This document shows positions 9,258 through 21,249 of a DNA stretch of 64,000 nucleotides, piece by piece; the first letter of the stretch is position 1, and each line of letters begins with the position of its first letter. A program made the translations under genes and the position numbers. Under the pieces are notes generated by a model. That model was not told where the DNA came from. It made no database searches and saw nothing but the letters and a program-made list of their open reading frames with translations. The DNA is taken from NCBI GenBank assembly GCA_026018925.1, contig JAKSZU010000164.1, forward strand, positions 310,001 through 374,000. The letters run 5' to 3'. Source of the stretch: Tupaia tana (Eukaryota > Chordata > Mammalia > Scandentia > Tupaiidae).

Positions 9258-10240
9258 GGGAACTAGATATTTCAGGGCACAGGCGAAATGAAGATTTTCT
9301 ACTCATAATTCAGCCTCCAGCAAGCAAAGCTAGTGTGGTAGGGAGCCCCTCTGGCCTTCTATCCCTGTCTCTGTTTCAATGAGGTCTCTGTCTCTCTCTG
9401 CTCCTGTCTCTTCATTTTTTTGGTAATTTTTCCTTTTTACGATTTTTTTAAAGGTAGAATGTCTCTCTGGCTCTCAGCTCCATCTTTTGTTTTGTTAATA
9501 AGCCCTTCGGCTCCTTTCTCCCAGGCAGGAGAGTTGAGCCATTCTCTGAGAAGATTCCACATGGATACTGGGAACTAGATATTTCAGAGCACAGGCGAAA
9601 TGAAGATTTTCTACTCATAATTCAGCCTCCAGCAAGCAAAGCTAGTGTGGTAGGGAGCCCCTCTGGCCTTCTATCCCTGTCTCTGTGTCTCTGAGATCTC
9701 TGTCTCTCTCGGCTCCTGTCTCTTCATTTTTTTTTTGGTAATTTTTCCTTCTTACGATTTTTTTAAAGGTAGAATATTTCTCTGGCTCTCAGCTCCATCT
9801 TTTGTTTTGTTAATAAGCCTTTCTGCTCCTTTCTCCCAGGCAGGAGAGTTGAGCCATTCTCTGAGAAGATTCCACATGGATACTGGGAACTAGATATTTC
9901 AGGGCACAGGCGAAATGAATATTTTCTACTCATAATTCAGCCCCCAGCAAGCAAAGTTAGTGTGGTAGGGAGCCCCTCTGGCCTTCTAACCCTGTCTCTG
10001 TGTCTCTGAGGTCTCTGTCTCTCTCTGCTCCTGTCTCCTCATTTTTTTTGTAATTTTTCCTTTTTACGATTTTTTTAAAGGTAGAATTTCTCTCTGGCTC
10101 TCAGATCCATCTTTTGTTTTGTTAATAAGCCCTTCGTCTCCTTTCTCCCAGGCAGGAGAGTTGAGCCATTCTCTGAGAAGATTCCACATGGATACTGGGA
10201 ACTAGATATTTCAGGGCACAGGCGAAATGAAGATTTTCTA
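9258..10240 (+). repeat. Third copy of the 4580-5560 segment
   Basis: Matches 4580-5560 at offset about 4,679 and 16133-17113 in block A copy 2. Shared rare features are tttcaatgagg (4695, 9374, 16248), tttcagagcac, ctctcggctcc, ccttcttacg, gaatattttc with cagcccccagc, and cagatccatc. It sits between the two block B copies, so the order here is B1, fragment of A, B2, A2. The 9060 monomer joins a type-g 5' part to this segment. Confidence 0.75.
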
Positions 10241-10313
10241 CTCATAATTCAGCCTCCAGCAAGCAAAGCTAGTGTGGTAGGGAGCCCCTCTGGCCTTCTA
10301 TCCCTGTCTCTGT

Positions 10314-12545
10314 GTCTCTGTCTCTCTCTGCTCTTGTCTCTTCATTTTTTTTGGTAATTTTTCATTTTTACGATTTTTTTAAAGGTAGAATTTCTCTCTG
10401 GCTCTCAGCTCCATCTTTTGTTTTGTTAATAAGTCCTTCTGCTCCTTTCTCCCAGGCAGGAGAGTTGAGCCATTCTCTGAGATGATTCCACATGGATACT
10501 GGGAACAAGATATTTCATGGCACAGGCGAAATGAAGATTTTCTACTCATAATTCAGCCTCCAGCAAGCAAAGCTAGTGAGTTAGGGAGCCCCTCTGGCCT
10601 TCTATCCCTGTCTGTGTGTCTCTGAGGTCTCTGTCTCTCTCTGCTCTTGTCTCTTCATGTTTTTTTGGTAATTTTTCCTTTTTACGATTTTTTTAAAGGT
10701 AGAATTTCTCTCTGGCTCTCAGCTCCCTCTTTTGTTTTGTTAATAAGCCCTTCTGCTCCTTTCTCCCAGGCAGGTGAGTTGAGCCATTCTCTGAGAAGAT
10801 TCCACATGGATACTGGGAACTAGATATTTCAGGGCACAGGCGAAATGAAGATTTTCTACTCATAATTCAGCCTCCAGCCAGCAAAGCTAGTGTGGTAGGG
10901 AGCCCCCCTGGTCTTCTATCCCTGTCTCTGTGTCTCTGAGGTCTCTGTCTCTCTGTGCTCCTGTCTCCTCATTTTTTTTGGTAATTTTTCCTTTTTATGA
11001 TGTTTTTAAAGTTAGAATTTCTCTCTGGCTCTCGGCTCCATCTTTTATTTTGTTAATAAGCCCTTCTGCTCCTTTCTCCCAGGCAGGAGAGTTGAGCCAT
11101 TCTCTGAGAAGTTTCCACATGGATACTGGGAACTAGATATTTCAGGGCACAGGCGAAATGAAGATTTTCTACTCATAATTCAGCCTCCAGCAAGCAAAGC
11201 TAGTGTGGTAGGGAGCCCATCTGGCCTTCTATCGCTGTCTCTGTGTCTGTGAGGTCTCTGTCTCTCTCTGCTCCTGTCTCCTCATTTTTTTTGGTAATTT
11301 TTCCTTTTTACGATTTTTTTAAAGGTAGAATTTCTCTCTGGCTCTCAGCTCCATCTTTTGTTTTGTTAGTAAGTCCTTCTGCTCCTTTCTCCCAGGCAGG
11401 AGAGTTGAGCCATTCTCTTAGATGATTCCACATGGATACTGGGAACAAGATATTTCAGGGCACAGGCGAAATGAAGATTTTCTACTCATAATTCAGCCTC
11501 CAGCAAGCAAAGCTAGTGTGGTAGGGAGCCCCTCTGGCCTTCTATCCCTGTCTTTGTTTCTATGAGGTCTCTGTCTATCTCTGCGCCTGTCTCTTCATTT
11601 TTTTTGGTAATTTTTCCTTTTTACGATTTTTTTAAAGGTAGAATGTCTCTCTGGCTCTCAGCTCCATCTTTTGTTTTGTTAATAAGCCCTTCTGCTCCTT
11701 TCTCCCAGGCAGGAGAGTTGAGCCATTCTCTGAGAAGATTCCACATGGATACTGGGAACTAGATATTTCAGGGCACAGGCGAAATGAAGATTTTCTACTC
11801 ATAATTCAGCCTCCAGCAAGCAAAGCTAGTGTGGTAGGGAGCCCCTCTGGCCTTCTATCGCTGTCTCTGTGTCTCTGAGGTCTCTGTCTCTCTCTGCTCC
11901 TATCTCCTCATTTTCTTTGGTAATTTTTCCTTTTTACGATTTTTTTAAAGGTCGAATTTCTCTCTGGCTCTCAGCTCCCTCTTTTGTTTTGTTAATAAGC
12001 CCTTCTGCTCCTTTCTCGCAGGCAGGAGAGTTGAGCCATTCTCTGAGAAGATTCCACATGGATACTGGGAACTAGATATTTCAGGTCACAGGCCAAATGA
12101 AGATTTTCTACTCATAATTCAGCCTCCAGCAAGCAAAGCTAGTGAGGTAGGGAGCCCCTCTGGCCTTCTATCACTGTCTCTGTGTCTCTGAGGTCTCTGT
12201 CTCTCTCTGCTCCTGTCTCTTCATTTTTTTTGGTAATTTTTCCTTTTTACGATTTTTTTAAAGGTAGAATTTCTCTCTGGCTCTCAGCTCCATCTTTTGT
12301 TTTGTTAATAAGCCCTTCTGCTCCTTTCTCCCAGGCAGGAGAGTTGAGCCATTCTCTGAGAAGATTCCACATGGATACTGGGAACTAGATATTTCAGGGC
12401 ACAGGCGAAATGAAGATTTTCTACTCATAATTCAGCCTCCAGCAAGCAAAGCTAGTGTGGTAGGGAGCCTCTCTGGCCTTCTATCGCTGTCTCTGTGTCT
12501 CTGAGGTCTCTGTCTGTCTCTGCTCCTGTCTCCTCATTTTTCTTG
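10314..12545 (+). repeat. Duplicated block B, copy 2
   Basis: Partner of 6880-9110. It runs directly into the large block A copy 2, and the ggtcgaat monomer at 11869 belongs to both relationships (316, 8434, 11869). Near 11033 it has ctctcggctcc where copy 1 has ctctcagctcc. Confidence 0.8.
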
Positions 12546-15500
12546 GTAATTTTTCCTTTTTACGATTTTTTTAATGGTAGAATTTCTCTCTGGCTCTCAG
12601 CTCCATCTTTTGTTTTGTTAATAAGCCCTTCTGCTCCTTTCTCCCAGGCAGGAGAGTTGAGCCATTCTCTGAGAAGATTCCACATGAATACTGGGAACTA
12701 GATATTTCAGGGCACAGGCGAAATAAAGATTTTCTACTCATAATTCAGCCTCCAGCAAGCAAAGCTTGTGTGGTAGGGAGCCCCTCTGGCCTTCTATCCC
12801 TGTCTCTGTGTCTCTGAGGTCTCTGTCTCTCTCTGCTCCTATCTCCTCATTTTCTTTGGTAATTTTTCCTATTTACGATTTTTTTAAAGGTAGAATTTCT
12901 CTCTGGCTCTCAGCTCCATCTTTTGTTTTGTTAATAAGCCCTTCTGCTCCTTTCTCCCAGGCAGGAGAGTTGAGCCATTCTCTGAGAAGTTTCAACATGG
13001 ACACTGGGAACTAGATATTTCAGGGCACAGGCGAAATGAACATTTTCTACTCATAATTCAGCCTCCAGCAAGCAAAGCTAGTGTGGTAGGGAGCCCCTCT
13101 GGCCTTCTATCGCTGTCTCTGAGTCTGTGAGGTCTCTGTCTCTCTCTGCTCCTGTCTCCTCAATTTTTGGTAATTTTTCCTTTTTACGATTTTTTTAAAG
13201 GTAGAATTTCTCTCTGGCTCTCAGCTCCATCTTTTGTTTTGTTAATAAGTCCTTCTGCTCCTTTCTCCCAGGCAGGAGAGTTGAGCCATTCTCTGAGAAG
13301 ATTCCACATGGATACTGGGAACAAGATATTTCAGGGCACAGGCGAAATGAAGATTTTCTACTCATAATTCAGCCTCCAGCAAGCAAAGCTAGTGTGGTAG
13401 GGAGCCCCTCTGGCCTTCTATCCCTGTCTCTGTTTCTATGAGGTCTCTGTCTCTCTCTGCGCCTGTCTCTTCATATTTTTTTGTAATTTTTCCTTTTTTA
13501 CGATTTTTTTAAAGGTAGAATGTCTCTCTGGCTCTCAGCTCCATCTTTTGTTTTGTTAATAAGCCCTTCTGCTCCTTTCTCCCAGGCAGGAGAATTGAGC
13601 CGTTCTCTGAGAAGTTTCCACATGGATACTGGGAACTAGATATTTCAGGGCACAGGCGAAATGAAGATTTTCTACTCATAATTCAGCCTCCAGCAAGCAA
13701 ACATAGTGAGGTATGGAGCCCCTCTGGCCTTCTATCCCTGTCTCTGTGTCTCTGAGGTCTCTGTCTCTCTCTGCTCTTCTCTCTTCATGTTTTTTTGGTA
13801 ATTTTTCCTTTTTACGATTTTTTTAAAGGTAGAATTTCTCTCTGGCTCTCAGCTCCCTCTTTTGTTTTGTTAATAAGCCCTTCTGCTCCTTTCTCCCAGG
13901 CAGGAGAGTTGAGCCATTCTCTGAGAAGATTCCACATGGATACTGGGAACTAGATATTTCAGGTCACAGGAGAAATGAAGATTTTCTACTCATAATTCAG
14001 ACTCCAGCAAGCAAAGCTAGTGAGGTAGGGAGCCCCTCTGGCCTTCTATCCCTGTGTCTGTGTCTCTGAGGTCTCTGTCTCTCTCTGCTCCTGTCTCTTC
14101 ATTTTTTTTGGTAATTTTTTTTTTTAAGATTTTTTTAAAGGTAGAATTTCTCTCTGGCTCTCAGCTCCATCTTTTGTTTTGTTAATAAGCACTTCTGCTC
14201 CTTTCTCCCAGGCAGGAGAGTTGAGCCATTCTCTGAGAAGTTTCCACATGGATACTGGGAACTAGATATTTCAGGGCACAGGCGAAATGAACATTTTCTA
14301 CTCATAATTCAGCCTCCAGCAAGCAAAGCTAGTGTGGTAGGGAGCCCCTCTGGCCTTCTATCGCTGTCTCTGAGTCTGTGAGGTCTCTGTCTCTCTCTGC
14401 TCCTGTCTCCTCAATTTTTGGTAATTTTTCCTTTTTACGATTTTTTTAAAGGTAGAATTTCTCTCTGGCTCTCAGCTCCATCTTTTGTTTTGTTAATAAG
14501 TCCTTCTGCTCCTTTCTCCCAGGCAGGAGAGTTGAGCCATTCTCTGAGAAGATTCCACATGGATACTGGGAACAAGATATTTCAGGGCACAGGCGAAATG
14601 AAGATTTTCTACTCATAATTCAGCCTCCAGCAAGCAAAGCTAGTGTGGTAGGGAGCCCCTCTGGCCTTCTATCCCTGACTCTGTTTCTATGAGGTCTCTG
14701 TCTCTCTCTGCGCCTGTCTCTTCATTTTTTTTTGTAATTTTTCCTTTTTACGATTTTTTTAAAGGTAGAATGTCTCTCTGGCTCTCAGCTCCATCTTTTG
14801 TTTTGTTAATAAGCCCTTCTGCTCCTTTCTCCCAGGCAGGAGAGTTGAGCCATTCTCTGAGAAGATTCCATATGGATACTGGGAACTAGATATTTCAGGG
14901 CACAGGCGAAATGAAGATTTTCTACTCATAATTCAGCACCCAGCAAGCAAATCTAGTGTGGTAGGGAGCCCCTCTGGCCTTCTATCCCTGTCTCTGTGTC
15001 TCTGAGGTCTCTGTCTCTCTCTGCTCCTGTCTCCTCATTTTTTTTGGTTATTATTCCTTTTTACGATTTTTTTAAAGGTAGAATTTCTCTCTGGCTCTCA
15101 GCTCCATCTTTTGTTTTGTTAATAAGCCCTTCGGCTCCTTTCTCCCAGGCAGGAGAGTTGAGCCATTCTCTGAGAAGATTGCACATGGATACTGGGAACT
15201 AGATATTTCAGGGCACAGACGAAATGAAGATTTTCTACTCATAATTCAGCCTCCAGCAAGCAAAGCTAGTGTGGTAGGGAGCCTCTCTGGCCTTCTATCG
15301 CTGTCTCTGTGTCTCTGAGTTCTCTGTCTGTCTCTGCTCCTGTCTCCTCATTTTTTTTGGTAATTTTTCCTTTTTACGATTTTTTTAAAGGCAGAATATT
15401 TCTCTGGCTCTCAGCTCCATCTTTTGTTTTGTTAATAAGCCTTTCTGCTCCTTTCTCCCAGGCAGGAGAGTTGAGCCATTCTCTGAGAAGATTCCACATG

Positions 15501-17183
15501 GATACTGGGAAATAGATATTTCAGGGCACAGGCGAAATGAAGATTTTCTACTCATAATTCAGCCTCCAGCAAGCAAAGCTTGTGTGGTAGGGAGCCCCTA
15601 TGGCCTTCTATCCCTGTCTCTGTGTCTCTGAGGTCTCTGTCTCTCTCTGCTCCTGTCTCACCATTTTTTTTGGTAATTTTTCCTTTTTAAGATTTTTTTA
15701 ACGGTAGAATTTCTCTCTGGCTCTCAGCTCCATCTTTTGTTTTGGTAATAAGCCCTTCTGCTCTTTTCTCCCAGGCAGGAGAGTTGAGCCATTCTCTGAG
15801 AAGATTCCACATGGATACTGGGAACTAGATATTTCAGGGCACAGGCGAAATGATTATTTTCTACTCATAATTCAGCCTCCAGCAAGCAAAGTTAGTGTGG
15901 TAGGGAGCCCCTCTGGCCTTCTATCCCTGTCTCTGTGTCTCTGAGGTCTCTGTCTCTCTCTGCTCCTGTCTCCTCATTTTTTTGGTAATTTTTCCTTTTT
16001 ACGATTTTTTTAAAGGTAGAATTTCTCTCTGGCTCTCAGCTCCATCTTTTGTTTTGTTAATAAGCCCTTCGGCTCCTTTCTCCCATGCAGGAGAGTTGAG
16101 CCATTCTCTGAGAAGTTTCCACATGGATACTGGGAACTAGATATTTCAGGGCACAGGCGAAATGAAGATTTTCTACTCATAATTCAGCCTCCAGCAAGCA
16201 AAGCTAGTGTGGTAGGGAGCCCCTCTGGCCTTCTATCCCTGTCTCTGTTTCAATGAGGTCTCTGTCTCTCTCTGCTCCTGTCTCTTCATTTTTTTGGTAA
16301 TTTTTCCTTTTTACGATTTTTTTAAAGGTAGAATGTCTCTCTGGCTCTCAGCTCCATCTTTTGTTTTGTTAATAAGCCCTTCGGCTCCTTTCTCCCAGGC
16401 AGGAGAGTTGAGCCATTCTCTGAGAAGATTCCACATGGATACTGGGAACTAGATATTTCAGAGCACAGGCGAAATGAAGATTTTCTACTCATAATTCAGC
16501 CTCCAGCAAGCAAAGCTAGTGTGGTAGGGAGCCCCTCTGGCCTTCTATCCCTGTCTCTGTGTCTCTGAGATCTCTGTCTCTCTCGGCTCCTGTCTCTTCA
16601 TTTTTTTTTTGGTAATTTTTCCTTCTTACGATTTTTTTAAAGGTAGAATATTTCTCTGGCTCTCAGCTCCATCTTTTGTTTTGTTAATAAGCCTTTCTGC
16701 TCCTTTCTCCCAGGCAGGAGAGTTGAGCCATTCTCTGAGAAGATTCCACATGGATACTGGGAACTAGATATTTCAGGGCACAGGCGAAATGAATATTTTC
16801 TACTCATAATTCAGCCCCCAGCAAGCAAAGTTAGTGTGGTAGGGAGCCCCTCTGGCCTTCTATCCCTGTCTCTGTGTCTCTGAGGTCTCTGTCTCTCTCT
16901 GCTCCTGTCTCCTCATTTTTTTTGTAATTTTTCCTTTTTACGATTTTTTTAAAGGTAGAATTTCTCTCTGGCTCTCAGATCCATCTTTTGTTTTGTTAAT
17001 AAGCCCTTCGGCTCCTTTCTCCCAGGCAGGAGAGTTGAGCCATTCTCTGAGAAGATTCCACATGGATACTGGGAACTAGATATTTCAGGGCACAGACGAA
17101 ATGAAGATTTTCTACTCATAATTCAGCCTCCAGCAAGCAAAGCTAGTGTGGTAGGGAGCCCCTCTGGCCTTCTATCACTGTCT
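11793..17183 (+). repeat. Large duplicated block A, copy 2
   Basis: Partner of 240-5630. It ends where the two copies diverge: near 17200 this copy has ctcccattttttt while copy 1 has ctcttcatttt. Private changes include an extra T near 13490, a T-rich substitution near 14118 (run of about 12 T replacing the ccttttta region) and ctgtgtctgtg near 14053. The low divergence implies recent amplification, or an assembly artefact if reads did not span it. Confidence 0.85.
13432..14682 (+). repeat. Four-monomer HOR unit a-b-c/e-f, second copy
   Basis: This is the counterpart of 1879-3129 inside duplicated block A, with the same 1,251-bp length. Its type-a monomer has one extra T near 13490, and its c/e monomer has a T-rich replacement near 14118. 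Both changes are absent from copy 1, so they arose after the 5.4-kb duplication. Confidence 0.7.
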
Positions 17184-17808
17184 CTGTTTCTATGAGGTCT
17201 CTGTCTCTCTCTGCTCCTGTCTCCCATTTTTTTGGTAATTTTTCCTTTTTACGATTTTTTTAAAGGTAGAATTTCTCTCTGGCTCTCAGCTCCATCTTTT
17301 TTTTTGTTAATAAGCCCTTCTGCTCCTTTCTCCCAGGCAGGAGAGTTCAGCCATTCTCTGAGAAGTTTCCACATGGATACTGGGAACTAGATATTTCAGG
17401 GCACAGGCGAAATGAATATTTTCTACTCATAATTCAGCCTCCAGCAAGCAAAGCTAGTGTGGTAGGGAGCCCCTCTGGCCTTCTATCGCTGTCTCTGAGG
17501 CTGTGAGTTCTCTGTCTCTCTCTGCTCCTGTCTCCTCATTTTTTTGGAAATTTTTCCTTTTTACGATATTTTTAAAGGTAGAATTTCTCTCTGGCTCTCA
17601 GCACCATCTTTTGTTTTGTTAATAAGTCCTTCTGCTCCTTTCTCCCAGGCAGGAGAGTTGAGCCATTCTCTGAGAAGATTCCACATGGATACTGGGAACA
17701 AGATATTTCAGGGCACAGGCGAAATGAAGATTTTCTACTCATAATTCAGCCTCCAGCAAGCAAAGCTAGTGTGGTAGGGAGCCCCTCTCGCCTTCTATCC
17801 CTGTCTCT

Positions 17809-19063
17809 GTTTCTATGAGGTCTCTGTCTCTCTCTGCGCCTGTCTCTTCATATTTTTTTGTAATTTTTCCTTTTTACTATTTTTTTAAAGGTAGAATGTC
17901 TCTCTGGCTCTCAGCTCCATCTTTTGTTTTGTTAATAAGCCCTTCTGCTCCTTTCTCCCAGGCAGGAGAGTTGAGCCATTCTCTGAGAAGATTCCACATG
18001 GATACTGGGAACTAGATATTTGAGGGCACAGGCGAAATGAAGATTTTCTACTCATAATTCAGCCTCCAGCAAGCAAAGCTAGTGAGGTAGGGAGCCCCTC
18101 TGGCCTTCTATCCCTGTCTCTGTGTCTCTGAGGTCTCTGTCTCTCTCTGCTCTTCTCTCTTCATGTTTTTTTGGTAATTTTTCCTTTTTACGATTTTTTT
18201 AAAGGTAGAATTTCTCTCTGGCTCTCAGCTCCCTCTTTTGTTTTGTTAATAAGCCCTTCTGCTCCTTTCTCCCAGGCAGGAGAGTTGAGCCATTCTCTGA
18301 GAAGATTCCACATGGATACTGGGAACTAGATATTTCAGGTCACAGGCGAAATGAAGATTTTCTACTCATAATTCAGCCTCCAGCAAGCAAAGCTAGTGAG
18401 GTAGGGAGCCCCTCTGGCCTTCTATCCCTGTCTCTGTGTCTCTGAGGTCACTGTCTCTCTCTGCTCCTGTCTCTTCATTTTTTTTTGGTAATTTTTCCTT
18501 TTTACGATTTTTTTAAATGTAGAATTTCTCTCTGGCTCTCAGCTCCATCTTTTGTTTTGTTAATAAGCCCTTCTGCTCCTTTCTCCCAGGCAGGAGAGTT
18601 GAGCCATTCTCTGAGAAGATTCCACATGGATACTGGGAACTAGATATTTCAGGGCACAGGCGAAATGAAGATTTTCTACTCATAATTCAGCCTCCAGCAA
18701 GCAAAGCTAGTGTGGTAGGGAGCCCCTCTGGCCTTCTATCCCTGTCTCTGTGTCTCTGAGGTCTCTGTCTCTCTCTGCTCCTGTCTCCTCATTTTTTTTT
18801 GGTTATTTTTCCTTTTTACGATTTTTTTAAAGGTAGAATTTCTCTCTGGCTCTCAGCTCCATCTTTTGTTTTGTTAATAAGTCCTTCTGCTCCTTTCTCC
18901 CAGGCAGGAGAGTTGAGCCATTCTCTGAGAAGATTCCACATGGATACTGGGAACAAGATATTTCAGGGCACAGGCGAAATGAAGATTTTCTACTCATAAT
19001 TCAGCCTCCAGCAAGCAAAGCTAGTGTGGTAGGGAGCCCCTCTGGCCTTCTATCCCTGTCTCT
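17809..19063 (+). repeat. Four-monomer HOR unit a-b-c-d/f
   Basis: Type a at 17809 (tttctatgagg, ttttactattttt), type b near 18122, a c-like monomer near 18435, and a monomer near 18750 whose 5' half is d-like (ggttattttt) and 3' half f-like (taagtcc, gaacaag). The next type a begins at 19064, making the unit 1,255 bp. The preceding type f and this type a also match 26268-26890 at offset 8,769, sharing the rare tctcgcc (17787, 26555) and ttactattttt. Confidence 0.65.
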
Positions 19064-20628
19064 GTTTCTATGAGGTCTCTGTCTCTCTCTGCGCCTGTCT
19101 CTTCATTTTTTTTTGTAATTTTTCCTTTTTACGATTTTTTTAAAGGTAGAATTTCTCTCTGGCTCTAAGCTCCCTCTTTTGTTTTGTTAATAAGCCCTTC
19201 TGCTCCTTTCTCCCAGGCAGGAGAGTTGAGCCATTCTCTGAGAAGATTCCACATAAATACTGGGAACTAGATATTTCAGGTCACAGGCGAAATGAAGATT
19301 TTCTACTCATAATTCAGCCTCCAGCAAGCAAAGCTAGTGAGGTAGGGAGCCCCTCTGGCCTTCTATCCCTGTCTCTGTGTCTCTGAGGTCTCTGTCTCTC
19401 TCTGCTCCTGTCTCTTCATTTTTTTTGGTAATTTTTCCTTTTTACGATTTTTTTAAAGGTAGAAATTCTCTCTGGCTCTCAGCTCCATCTTTTGTTTTGT
19501 TAATAAGCACTTCTGCTCCTTTGTTTCAGGCAGGAGAGTTGAGCCATTCTCTGAGAAGATTCCACATGGATACTGGGAACTAGATATTTCAGGGCACAGG
19601 CGAAATGAAGATTTTCTACTCATAATTCAGCCTCCAGCAAGCAAAGCTAGTGTGGTAGGGAGCCCCTCTGGCCTTCTATCCCTGTCTCTGTTTCTATGAG
19701 GTCTCTGTCTCTCTCTGCTCCTGTCTCCTCATTTTTTTTGGTTATTTTTCCTTTTTACGATTTTTTTAAAGGTAGAATTTCTCTCTGGCTCTCAGCTCCA
19801 TCTTTTGTTTTGTTCATAAGCCCTTCGGCTCCTTTCTCCCAGGCAGGAGAGTTGAGCCATTCTCTGAGAAGATTGCACATGGATACTGGGAACTAGATAT
19901 TTCAGGGCACAGGCGAAATGAAGATTTTCTACTCATAATTCAGCCTCCAGCAAGCAAAGCTTGTGTGGTAGGGAGCCCCTCTGGCCTTCTATCGCTGTCT
20001 CTGTGTCTCTGAGGTCTCTGTCTCTCTCTGCTCCTATCTCCTCATTTTCTTTGGTAATTTTTCCTTTTTACGATTTTTTTAAAGGTAGAATTTCTCTCTG
20101 GCTCTCAGCTCCATCTTTTGTTTTGTTCATAAGCCCTTCGGCTCCTTTCTCCCAGGCAGGAGAGTTGAGCCATTCTCTGAGAAGATTGCACATGGATACT
20201 GGGAACTAGATATTTCAGGGCACAGGCGAAATGAAGATTTTCTACTCATAATTCAGCCTCCAGCAAGCAAAGCTTGTGTGGTAGGGAGCCCCTCTGGCCT
20301 TCTATCGCTGTCTCTGTGTCTCTGAGGTCTCTGTCTCTCTCTGCTCCTATCTCCTCATTTTCTTTGGTAATTTTTCCTTTTTACGATTTTTTTAAAGGTA
20401 GAATTTCTCTCTGGCTCTCAGCTCCATCTTTTTTTTTGTTAATAAGCCCTTCTGCTCCTTTCTCCCAGGCAGGAGAGTTGAGCCATTCTCTGAGAAGATT
20501 CCACATGGATACTGAGAACTAGATGTTTCAGGGCACAGGCGAAATGAAGATTTTCTACTCATAATTCAGCCTCCAGCAAGCAAAGCTAGTGTGGTAGGGA
20601 GCCCCTCTGGCCTTCTATCGCTGTCTCT
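19064..20628 (+). repeat. Rearranged HOR stretch a/b-c-d-e/d-e
   Basis: The 19064 monomer starts as type a (ATG form, gcgcc) and ends as type b (agctccctc, acataaatac). Type c follows at 19377 (gaaattctc) and type d at 19690 (gttcataag, cggctcc, gattgcac). The 20003 monomer has an e-type start (ctcctatctcc, ttttctttgg) but a d-type end (gttcataag, gattgcac, gcttgtgtgg). A full type e follows at 20316. The stretch 19800-20110 is thus tandemly repeated once at 313 bp. Confidence 0.65.
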
Positions 20629-21249
20629 GTGTCTCTGAGGTCTCTGTCTCTCTCTGCTCCTATCTCCTCATTTTCTTTGGTAATTTTTCCTTTTTACGAT
20701 TTTTTTAAAGGTCGAATTTCTCTCTGGCTCTCAGCTCCCTCTTTTGTTTTGTTAATAAGCCCTTCTGCTCCTTTCTCGCAGGCAGGAGAGTTGAGCCATT
20801 CTCTGAGAAGATTCCACATGGATACTGGGAACTAGATATTTCAGGTCACAGGCCAAATGAAGATTTTCTACTCATAATTCAGCCTCCAGCAAGCAAAGCT
20901 AGTGAGGTAGGGAGCCCCTCTGGCCTTCTATCCCTGTCTCTGTGTCTCTGAGGTCTCTGTCTCTCTCTGCTCCTGTCTCTTCATTTTTTTTGGTAATTTT
21001 TCCTTTTTACGATTTTTTTAAAGGTAGAATTTCTCTCTGGCTCTCAGCTCCATCTTTCGTTTTGTTAATAAGCCCTTCTGCTCCTTTCTCCCAGGCAGGA
21101 GAGTTGAGCCATTCTCTGAGAAGATTCCACATGGATACTGGGAACTAGATATTTCAGGTCACAGGCGAAATGAAGATTTTCTACTCATAATTCAGCCTCC
21201 AGCAAGCAAAGCTAGTGTGGTAGGGAGCCCCTCTGGCCTTCTATCCCTG

